From the NCBI GenBank assembly GCA_041745535.1, contig JBGTIS010000045.1, positions 1-5,413 on the forward strand: a DNA stretch of 5,413 nucleotides, read 5' to 3'. Shown piece by piece: positions 1-5,413 of this stretch; positions within the stretch are counted from its first letter, which is position 1, and the number at the start of each line of letters is the position of its first letter. The notes beneath the pieces are model-generated. The model was not told where the DNA came from. It ran no database searches and was given only the letters and a program-made list of their open reading frames with translations. Both the position numbers and the translations under genes were made by a program. Source of the stretch: JBGTIS01 sp041745535. Its GTDB lineage: Bacteria; Bacteroidota; Bacteroidia; Cytophagales; Cyclobacteriaceae.

Positions 1-2
1 CA

Positions 3-449
3 ATGGTTACCTGCCCGGCCTGTCAGCACCAGCAGGAAGAACCTATGCAGCAAGATAGTTGCCTGTATTTATATGAATGTGAGCATTGCGGAACAGTGCT
101 AAAACCCAAAGAAGGTGATTGTTGTGTGCACTGCTCATACGGAACCAAGGCTTGTCTGCCCGTGCAGGAAAAGAAAAACCAACAGTACCGGAACCAGTTG
201 CGGGTCGCCCTGATTCTGAGCCTGATCACCATCGGGTATAACATGCTGGAAGGTTTGGTATCTACTTTTTTTGGAGCCTCCGACGAAACCCTGGCTCTGT
301 TTGGCTTTGGAGCAGATAGTTTTGTGGAGGTACTGTCTGGCCTGGGCATTCACATGTTCTATCGAAATTATGGTTCTAATGATGATCATTTGGTCCATAG
401 CTTTTCCAATAAAAAGGATTTGGCCAGCACCCTCGTGGATTTCCTTTAA
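3..449 (+). CDS. GDCCVxC-domain / cation transporter fusion, C-terminally truncated
   Basis: The 148-residue product starts with a cysteine-rich domain (residues 1-55): CPAC at 4-7, CEHC at 26-29, the signature GDCCVHC at 38-44 followed by SYG, and C51 where the family usually has a CPP motif (here CLP). This is the GDCCVxC putative heavy-metal-binding domain. A membrane part follows: hydrophobic residues about 67-88 with TIGYNMLEG, then GASDETLALFGFGADSFVEV (91-110), typical of the N-terminal half of cation-efflux-like transporters. Family members continue with several more membrane helices. Here homology stops at about residue 118 (LSGLGIHM), and residues about 123-148 are a tail read out of frame from the methyltransferase gene that follows. 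The product is therefore probably non-functional as a transporter, although the metal-binding domain could still be made. Met at position 3 is the first possible start visible; relatives often have a few residues before TCPxC, so the true start may lie left of the window. The domain identity is sure; the metal is unknown. Confidence 0.8.
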   Translation: MVTCPACQHQQEEPMQQDSCLYLYECEHCGTVLKPKEGDCCVHCSYGTKACLPVQEKKNQQYRNQLRVALILSLITIGYNMLEGLVSTFFGASDETLALFGFGADSFVEVLSGLGIHMFYRNYGSNDDHLVHSFSNKKDLASTLVDFL

Positions 450-823
450 ATTTCGGATAATTTGGTTATCCATTATCGCTATAGTTTTTGGTATTATTTA
501 TTTAGCGGTTTGCGATTTTAATACCTGGGAATTGGATGCTACCGCAAGATATTTCTTGGGACTCCCGATTTTTATAATAGGAACGCTATATGCCTTCTGG
601 GGGATAGGTAGCTGAGGCACGAAAAATACATAAGGCATTCAAAATAAATTTATTACTGGTGGCCCTTATCAATATTGCCGAAATCCCCAATATATGGGCG
701 ATATACTCCTGCTCATTGGGGCAATACTATTTGTCAACTCAAAAATCTTTATTGTACCAGCCATATTAGCCATTATAGGGTTCTGGCTAATGCCACTTCC
801 CGAGGAAGATTGGCTGAAAGATT
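370..823 (+). pseudogene. Isoprenylcysteine carboxyl methyltransferase-like membrane protein, with two nonsense codons and a lost 3' end
   Basis: One reading frame from ATG 370 to about 823 encodes a recognisable ICMT-family integral membrane methyltransferase, but it is broken by TGA at 613-615 and TAA at 631-633. Before the stops: FPIKRIWPAPSW, a hydrophobic helix (IIWLSIIAIVFGIIYLAV), DFNTWELDATARYFLGLP and a second helix ending LYAFWGI. Across the stops it reads GS*GTKNT*GIQNKF, where relatives have an uninterrupted LGxKxxYGxx segment. After them comes the SAM-site signature GGPYQYCRNPQYMGD (658-702), a hydrophobic hairpin, and the conserved EEDWLK (about 803-820). The usual 20 or so C-terminal residues after that motif are missing, because the DNA switches to the cation facilitator in another frame. 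The frame is held on both sides of both stops, so these are point nonsense changes and not frameshifts. ATG 370 lies inside the preceding truncated ORF. Such methyltransferases often sit beside metal-efflux genes in Bacteroidota; their substrate is generally unknown. Confidence 0.8.
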
Positions 824-865
824 GCTGTAGAAGTTTTCTATGGCTTATCGGCCCAATCCTCTGCT

Positions 866-1627
866 TTGTTAGCGGATGCCGGTCATAATACCAGCGATGT
901 ATTAAGTCTGATATTAGCATGGGCCGCTACCTGGGTCGCTGAGAAACGACCTTCCGCCACCTATACCTATGGCCTTCGGAAAACTACCATCATGGCTTCC
1001 CTGATCAATGGTATTCTGATCTTTGCCGCAGGTGGAATTATCACCTGGGATACCATCCAAAAATTACAAAACCCGGTACCAGGTAATATCATCATGATCG
1101 TAGCAGGCATTGGTGTGGTAATTAATACCATTACGGCTCTTCTGTTTATGAAAGGCCAAAAGGGAGACTTGAACATCAAAGGCGCTTTTCTGTATATGGC
1201 TGCCGATGCCGGCGTTTCCCTCGGTGTAGTCGTGGGCGGTTTATTGATCAAACTTACGGGTATGACTTGGATAGATCCTATCTTAAGCTTTATTATTGTA
1301 GCCGTTATTGTGTATAGTGCCTGGGGTTTACTGGCAGATTCTGTCAAATTGGCCTTGGATGCTGTGCCCAAAAACATTAGTCTGGATGATGTAAAAGCCT
1401 TCCTGGAATCTACAGAAGGTGTAGAAGAAGTGCATGACCCGCATGTGTGGGCCATGAGTACTACAGAAACCGCACTCACAGCACATCTGGTAGTTCCCAA
1501 TGGTCATACGGATCAGTTTTTATATGACCTCCGGGAAGCACTGCATGAACAATTTAAAATCAACCATACCACCTTGCAAATTGAAAATAACTTTGATGAC
1601 AATGACTACCGGCCTTATAAAGGCTGA
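866..1627 (+). CDS. CzcD-type cation diffusion facilitator, N-terminally truncated
   Basis: This is a proton-coupled Zn/Cd/Co exporter family protein of the inner membrane. From the TTG at 866 the ORF gives 253 residues. The metal-site motif of TM2 is at 4-11 (DAGHNTSD; H7 and D11), TM3 is near 43-62, TM4 near 73-95, TM5 near 108-128, TM6 near 136-157, and the cytoplasmic metal-regulated domain is about 168-253 with VHDPHVWAMS at 189-198. In-frame homology reaches upstream to about 818 (IAVEVFYGLSAQSSALLADA), directly after an in-frame TGA at 815-817, so the original N-terminus and most of TM1 (roughly 25-35 residues) are gone. No ATG or convincing ribosome site precedes TTG 866, so expression is doubtful. 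The TM5 motif, HxxxD in typical zinc facilitators, reads Y110-MAA-D114 here. The rest of the frame is open, so the truncation may be recent or the tail still under selection. Family assignment is firm; function is doubtful. Confidence 0.88.
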   Translation: MLADAGHNTSDVLSLILAWAATWVAEKRPSATYTYGLRKTTIMASLINGILIFAAGGIITWDTIQKLQNPVPGNIIMIVAGIGVVINTITALLFMKGQKGDLNIKGAFLYMAADAGVSLGVVVGGLLIKLTGMTWIDPILSFIIVAVIVYSAWGLLADSVKLALDAVPKNISLDDVKAFLESTEGVEEVHDPHVWAMSTTETALTAHLVVPNGHTDQFLYDLREALHEQFKINHTTLQIENNFDDNDYRPYKG

Positions 1628-1639
1628 TTTTGCTTTTTT
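1610..1639 (+). terminator. Probable rho-independent terminator at the end of the cation facilitator gene
   Basis: GCCTT (1612-1616) and AAGGC (1620-1624) form a perfect 5-bp stem around an ATA loop. It is extended by a G-T pair (1611/1625) and a C-G pair (1610/1626). The tract TTTTGCTTTTTT (1628-1639) follows directly. The hairpin overlaps the last codons and stop of the facilitator gene. It would separate that transcript from the receptor gene downstream. The stem is short, so efficiency is uncertain. Confidence 0.5.
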
Positions 1640-1707
1640 CCAATTGCCAAAAAATTTACACCCCGAAAAAGCCAACCTAGTATTGGCGTATGTGCTAAAT
1701 GCTCTAT

Positions 1708-1726
1708 TTAGATATACCTTAGATAT
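1708..1726 (+). repeat. Tandem direct repeat TTAGATAT with 11-bp period, possible operator
   Basis: TTAGATAT occurs at 1708-1715 and again at 1719-1726, separated by ACC. The two copies lie about one helical turn apart, so a protein could bind both on the same face of the DNA. The repeat sits 28 bp upstream of the -33 element of the best promoter candidate for the TonB receptor. It would overlap the -33 of the weaker alternative promoter. That placement fits a regulator site, but the regulator is unknown and the motif does not match a Fur box that I can recognise. Confidence 0.4.
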
Positions 1727-1753
1727 TCAGCATATTTATCTTTATGTTTGCGA

Positions 1754-1784
1754 TTTCAAGAATAAAGAAGTACCAATAAATTTG
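1754..1784 (+). promoter_or_regulatory. Candidate Bacteroidota-type promoter for the TonB receptor
   Basis: TTTC at 1754-1757 (consensus TTTG) is followed after 19 nt by TAAATTTG at 1777-1784, a perfect match to the -7 consensus TAnnTTTG. Transcription would begin near 1790, leaving a leader of about 25-35 nt before the receptor start. A second, weaker pair is TTAG 1719-1722 with TATGTTTG 1743-1750 (20-nt spacer). Position, spacing and the perfect -7 box favour the downstream pair. This is a motif match only. Confidence 0.45.
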
Positions 1785-1810
1785 TAGCTCTTAGCTGCTG
1801 ATTAGTAAAA

Positions 1811-1816
1811 AGGGGG
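1811..1816 (+). promoter_or_regulatory. Purine-rich ribosome binding site AGGGGG bearing on the receptor start choice
   Basis: AGGGGG ends only 2 nt before ATG 1819 but 11 nt before the in-frame ATG 1828. Neither spacing is ideal. The second start gives a compact signal peptide beginning MKLKIKF, so residue 4 of the longer form may be the true first residue. The difference is three residues and does not affect function. Confidence 0.4.
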
Positions 1817-1818
1817 AA

Positions 1819-4473
1819 ATGAATAATATGAAACTGAAAATCAAATTCCTACTTTGCTTGACGATGACAACGCTACCTGTTATAGCTCAATCATCCTATG
1901 AAGTAACTGGTAAGGTAGTTGATATTACTGATCAACAGCCGCTAATAGGGGCTTTTATTGAGGTCAATACTGCAATAGGCACTACTACCAATGAAAAAGG
2001 GTTTTTCAACCTTCAAGTTCCTATTGATGAACATCAAATTGAGATCTCTTATTTGGGCTATGAAACCAAATCAATTACCACTAATTCAGAAAACAGAAAA
2101 TTAGGTGTCATCGAATTAGAAGTAAGCGCCACAAGCCTTAAAGAAATCCTGATCAGTGCCACTTCTGGTAATTTTAGTAGTGATTTTAAGGGTTCGAATT
2201 TTCGGATCAGTACTGTGGAAATAAAAAACATAAATCCCTTAAATACCGAAGAAGTTTTGCGAACCATTCCTGGTGTGAACATCGTAGGAGATATGGGTTT
2301 GTCGAACCGCCCAAATATTAGCATTAGAGGTTCTTGGGGGCGTAGGTCCAAAAAGGTATTACTAATGGAAGATGGCTCCCCTGCCGCTCCCGCACCTTAC
2401 ATAGCCCCAGGAGCCTATTATAATCCTGTTAGCGACCGTATCCAAGCCATTGAAGTATACAAAGGCGCGGATATGCTCCGATTTGGCCCCAATAATATGT
2501 TTGGCGCTGTTAATTATATCACTGCCTTGCCCCCACAAAAACCAGAGTTGAGGCTTAAATTGGTGGGTGGCCAACGGGGATATACCACAGGGCTTATTTC
2601 ATATGGAGGCACCTGGAATAATCTTGGTAGTTTGGTGGAAGGGGTATATAAAAAATTTGATGGATTTACAGACAATTCTTCCGTAGAAGTTTTGAATTTA
2701 AACGCTAAAATATTTGCCAAACTATCAGAAAACCAATCTTTGTATTTTAAAGTGAGCGGACAATTTGAGAATAACCAGGCATCTTTGAGCGCTATGACGC
2801 CTTTTACTTTTGAAACGGACCCTATTCAACATCCCTTCGACGCGGATATCTTCACAATGCGCAGGTATGGTATGGATATTATCCATAAATGGCTACCGAA
2901 AAAAAACATCAGTTTGACCTCCAAAATTTATGCTTCTGATTTCGAAAGGGATTGGTGGCGACAGGTTACTACTGTAATCAAAGCATCTGAGGTGAGGAAT
3001 TACCTGGGAGATGAGATTTTTAATAACAGGTATGGCTATCTGGATGGTCTAAGTTTCACTGAGGAGGATTATATACGTGTTGGAAAAATGACTAATGGCA
3101 GGGAAAGCATCACCGATAGCCGTTGGATTTTCACTGTGTCAGGTTTAAAAGAAACGATGAATGTAGATTGGGGTGCCTGGGGAGAAGATCATCATCTGGA
3201 GGCAGGGATTAAACTTCATCAGGAAACGTATAAAGACCGCTTTCTGAAGGCTGATAGTTCACGATGGGCAAGAAGTGGCACAGCTACCACTGATTTGGAA
3301 TATCATCTATGGTCTTTATCAGGGTATATTCGCAATGAATTCAATGTGAACAAATTCAGCTTGACGCCTATTGTCCGGTTTGAACATATTGATATGTACC
3401 GTCAGGATCTTTTGGCTTTGTCCCAGGACCCAACTATTGGAAGCCTTCAGCAGGGACGTAAAACTAATGTATACGATGTGGTTTTACCGGGAATAACTTT
3501 ATCTTATGCGATCCCTCAGGGGGAACTGTTCGGTAGCGTGTATCGTGGTTTTATCGCACCCTCAAAAGTGTTTGGCTTTTTTGTTGAAAGAAATGGGATA
3601 CTGACCAACCCTTTCGCGGGAGAAAAGATCAATGTCCAACCTGAAGTAAGTCTTAACACGGAAATTGGCTGGCGGGGAAGCCTTCTACAAAACCTTATTG
3701 AAGGACAACTAACTTATTTTAATAATACAATCCATAATTTTATAGCAGGTGGGGAAAATGAAATATTTCAGGAAGCCGGGAAAATAAATATCCAGGGAAT
3801 TGAGACAGGGTTAGACATTAGATTGATTGCTAGTTCATCGTCTTCTCATAATCTAAAACTCAGCCTGAATGCGGCTTTTTTACGCTCTACAGTATTGGAA
3901 GGGGCCTTACTGGACAAAGATATGTTTGGTCAGGTAGTGCACAGCCGTGCTAGCCGTCAGGAATTTTTAGATGAGATCAACAACAATCCTCAGGCATATG
4001 ACATTTATACCCTTGACAACCAAGGTCAGGAGATAGTGATCAATGAGGCAAATGTAACCATGAGCAACTTTGACCAGATCAGTAAAGCGATTATGAGATT
4101 TGGAGAAGGATACCTAGAAAAGGCAGAAGCTCCCTATACCCCCCATATTACCCTGAGCAGTGGTTTAAGTTATGATTACAGGAAGTGGTCAGCTGGAGTT
4201 ACAGGGGATTATGTCAGTGAACAGTACACTGAATTTATGAATTTTGAAAATGAATCAGCGGATGGGGCAATTGGTAAATTACCTTCTTATTTTACAATAG
4301 ATGCTTATTTGAACTACGACATATCTTTTAAGAAGGCTAACATTAATTTGTTCGCTAACGGTAAGAATTTGACTAATCAGGTGTACCGGGCATCCCGACT
4401 CAATCGGGCTGCCTCCGGCATTTTCCCAGGTGGATTCCGGCAAATTATCTTTGGAGTGAATATTAAAATATAA
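1819..4473 (+). CDS. FecA-like TonB-dependent outer-membrane receptor
   Basis: This 884-residue outer-membrane receptor imports a ligand into the periplasm using TonB/ExbBD energy. A signal peptide (KLKIK, hydrophobic core, cut near VIAQS, residues 20-25) is followed by a carboxypeptidase-regulatory-like beta-sandwich domain (about 28-102; GKVVD at 31-35, TTTNEKGFFNL at 55-65, ISYLGYE at 76-82). Next are a TonB-box-like LKEILISAT (107-115) and a plug domain (about 128-237) with EEVLRTIPGVNI, ISIRG, RRSKKVLLMEDG (175-186), RIQAIEVYKGADMLRFGPNN and GAVNYIT. The beta-barrel runs from about 245 to the C-terminus, ending FRQIIFGVNIKI. The RRSxKVLLxEDG and APY...YYNP plug pattern resembles the FecA (ferric citrate) group. 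There is no N-terminal STN signalling domain, so anti-sigma/sigma surface signalling is not expected. Length and frame look complete. The last residue is Ile where outer-membrane proteins commonly end in Phe. The next gene is convergent, and no SusD-like partner is visible. The ligand is an inference: iron chelate or another metal complex. ATG 1828 is an alternative start. Confidence 0.93.
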   Translation: MNNMKLKIKFLLCLTMTTLPVIAQSSYEVTGKVVDITDQQPLIGAFIEVNTAIGTTTNEKGFFNLQVPIDEHQIEISYLGYETKSITTNSENRKLGVIELEVSATSLKEILISATSGNFSSDFKGSNFRISTVEIKNINPLNTEEVLRTIPGVNIVGDMGLSNRPNISIRGSWGRRSKKVLLMEDGSPAAPAPYIAPGAYYNPVSDRIQAIEVYKGADMLRFGPNNMFGAVNYITALPPQKPELRLKLVGGQRGYTTGLISYGGTWNNLGSLVEGVYKKFDGFTDNSSVEVLNLNAKIFAKLSENQSLYFKVSGQFENNQASLSAMTPFTFETDPIQHPFDADIFTMRRYGMDIIHKWLPKKNISLTSKIYASDFERDWWRQVTTVIKASEVRNYLGDEIFNNRYGYLDGLSFTEEDYIRVGKMTNGRESITDSRWIFTVSGLKETMNVDWGAWGEDHHLEAGIKLHQETYKDRFLKADSSRWARSGTATTDLEYHLWSLSGYIRNEFNVNKFSLTPIVRFEHIDMYRQDLLALSQDPTIGSLQQGRKTNVYDVVLPGITLSYAIPQGELFGSVYRGFIAPSKVFGFFVERNGILTNPFAGEKINVQPEVSLNTEIGWRGSLLQNLIEGQLTYFNNTIHNFIAGGENEIFQEAGKINIQGIETGLDIRLIASSSSSHNLKLSLNAAFLRSTVLEGALLDKDMFGQVVHSRASRQEFLDEINNNPQAYDIYTLDNQGQEIVINEANVTMSNFDQISKAIMRFGEGYLEKAEAPYTPHITLSSGLSYDYRKWSAGVTGDYVSEQYTEFMNFENESADGAIGKLPSYFTIDAYLNYDISFKKANINLFANGKNLTNQVYRASRLNRAASGIFPGGFRQIIFGVNIKI

Positions 4474-4892
4474 GAGACTATATTACTTATTGAGTGGGCA
4501 AACTTAACCTACTATCCCATTTATCATAACCTATAACATTTTGATTATAGTGCTATTTTGTGTATTTTTTTTACCAGTTGTGCGAATTATTGATCAAAGA
4601 AAACCGAGCAATATTTTAAGTGTAAATTTGATTACCAGACTTAATTTATCCATCAATATGAGGTCCTTACACAAACGGGTGAAATTCTCAATTGGATAGG
4701 AAAATGTATCATCATAACCTACCCGGGTATCCACGTTGGACAACTATGAATTCTTCTGCATAATAAAACATTATTATCATTTGATCTAGGCAAGTGAATA
4801 ATCTGTTTTTTGCCATACACCTGTTCTTACAAGCTATTTGGTGGAGATAAGAAAGTAAAGGAAAAACATCGAAGATTGAAGGATTGACTTTA
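4474..4892. other. AT-rich intergenic gap between convergent genes, no convincing gene
   Basis: These 419 bp separate the receptor from the minus-strand gene and are full of stops on the + strand. The minus strand has a 49-codon open frame (4743 down to 4594, no ATG at its start; DTRVGYDD, then a hydrophobic C-terminal half). A second minus-strand frame (about 4905 down to 4707) ends QRGYPGRL and contains an internal ATG giving 34 residues. I recognise neither; they may be gene remnants or chance. An 11-bp direct repeat ATCATAACCTA lies at 4523-4533 and 4711-4721, and a 10-bp palindrome TACCCGGGTA at 4720-4729. No RNA gene or insertion sequence is apparent. Confidence 0.5.
4531..4572 (+). terminator. 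Weak terminator-like structure after the receptor gene
   Basis: CTATAA (4531-4536) pairs with TTATAG (4545-4550) around an 8-nt loop, and eight T residues follow at 4565-4572. The stem is entirely AT-rich except for one pair, and the T tract starts 14 nt beyond it, so this is a poor match to an intrinsic terminator. It is listed only because nothing better is seen after the receptor. Confidence 0.18.
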
Positions 4893-5413
4893 TTATTGGT
4901 TTTGTGATTTTCTCACATGCGCATTGATCTTACTGATCAAGTGATGGACAAGCAGTAGCATAACCAAGCCAATAAGATACGCCACAATCCAGTCAATGGC
5001 CTCATAGGTGTCCTGGGAGATGGTCATTTTATCTTTTTTTCCTACTACCCCCCACATATTTTTCCAATTTTTAGCCGCGAAGTACTTACTAATTAATTGA
5101 GAACCCACCAAGGCCGCTGTCCAGGCTACTCCATTCGCCACCACTTCTTGCCTTGTAAAGGTAGATATCTGTTTGGTTGAAGGCAGTTTACGGGTTCTAA
5201 ACCAGGTAACAAGCCTTTGGGGTAGGGTTGTCAAATAGCTCATTACTGTTTCCTTCTTGAGTTGCCTTAGGCAAGAATAATACTCCCTTACCAAAGGCAC
5301 CGCTCGCTTCCGAAAAGAAAGCATGACGGTAAACAGTTTTTTTGCAAGCTCACGCACATACTTTCCTAAAAACCGGATGATTTCTGCCTTGAACAGTTTT
5401 ATAGTAATGGCTT
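4893..5413 (-). CDS. Unrecognised small basic membrane protein, 5' end outside the window
   Basis: The minus-strand frame is open from the right window edge to TAA at 4893-4895, giving at least 172 residues. A GTG at 5355-5357 could start a 154-residue form, but the frame continues upstream for 18 more codons (AITIKLFKAEIIRF and on) with similar basic/hydrophobic character, so the gene most likely begins beyond 5413. Numbered from that GTG, the first 70 residues are strongly basic with helical stretches (KKLFTVMLSFRKRAVPLVRE). A hydrophobic segment lies at about 72-90 (VANGVAWTAALVGSQLIS). A polar loop with KNMWGVVGKKDKMTISQDT follows, then a clear membrane helix at about 121-141 (DWIVAYLIGLVMLLLVHHL) and a short charged tail. 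I do not recognise the family and assign no function. The gene is convergent with the TonB receptor, so no operon link to it is implied. Confidence 0.65.
   Translation of the reverse strand, partial: AITIKLFKAEIIRFLGKYVRELAKKLFTVMLSFRKRAVPLVREYYSCLRQLKKETVMSYLTTLPQRLVTWFRTRKLPSTKQISTFTRQEVVANGVAWTAALVGSQLISKYFAAKNWKNMWGVVGKKDKMTISQDTYEAIDWIVAYLIGLVMLLLVHHLISKINAHVRKSQNQ

Noticed and set aside
350..450. Programmed frameshift joining the transporter and methyltransferase into one fusion protein
   Set aside because: Both proteins are incomplete at the joint, there is no slippery heptamer that I can identify, and the methyltransferase is itself broken by stops.
613..615. TGA read as selenocysteine or as a programmed readthrough site in the methyltransferase
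   Set aside because: A TAA follows 15 bp later in the same frame, no hairpin of SECIS type is evident, and relatives do not need Sec there.
967..1500. Long minus-strand open frame opposite the cation facilitator
   Set aside because: It is antisense to a clearly homologous coding region, has no recognisable domain, and reflects the codon bias of the real gene.
1500..1787. Plus-strand open frame running from the facilitator's 3' end into the intergenic region
   Set aside because: It is out of frame with the facilitator, and its second half is the AT-rich promoter region; no domain is seen.
2058..2720. Three minus-strand open frames opposite the 5' part of the TonB receptor
   Set aside because: They are shadows of the receptor gene with no family features.
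4523..4721. 11-bp direct repeat ATCATAACCTA as mobile-element ends or target duplication
   Set aside because: It encloses no transposase or terminal inverted repeats, and a match of this length in AT-rich DNA may be chance.

Overview
The window looks like chromosomal or island DNA from a member of the Bacteroidota. The evidence is a SusC/FecA-style TonB-dependent receptor with an N-terminal carboxypeptidase-regulatory-like domain, a candidate promoter close to the Bacteroidota -33/-7 pattern (TTTG, about 19-21 nt, TAnnTTTG), moderate-to-low GC, and metal-resistance proteins of types common in that phylum. No species can be named from the sequence alone.

Region 1 (1-1627) is a damaged metal-handling cluster on the + strand. 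Three gene pieces are joined end to end, each in a different reading frame: the 5' part of a GDCCVxC-domain/cation-transporter fusion (3-449), an isoprenylcysteine-carboxyl-methyltransferase-like (ICMT) membrane protein (about 370-823) carrying two in-frame stop codons (TGA at 613, TAA at 631) and lacking its C-terminal end, and a CzcD-type cation diffusion facilitator (homology from about 818, usable ORF 866-1627) lacking its N-terminus. The joints are abrupt, at about 350-370 and 815-824. This suggests successive deletions in a former metal-resistance locus, or less likely an assembly chimera. A plausible rho-independent terminator overlaps the end of the facilitator gene.

Region 2 (1628-4473) has a short intergenic segment with a tandem TTAGATAT repeat of 11-bp period, a candidate promoter, and an apparently intact 884-residue outer-membrane receptor of the FecA-like group. 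This is the only gene in the window that is clearly whole. It probably takes up a ferric chelate or another metal complex, but the substrate cannot be read from the sequence.

Region 3 (4474-5413) is a 419-bp AT-rich gap without a convincing gene, between convergent genes, followed by the 3' part of a minus-strand gene for a small basic protein with two hydrophobic segments. That gene runs off the right edge and I do not recognise it.

I found no CRISPR array, tRNA, rRNA, insertion sequence or clear new system. The most notable content is the mosaic of truncated metal-related genes and the candidate regulatory repeat in front of the receptor.
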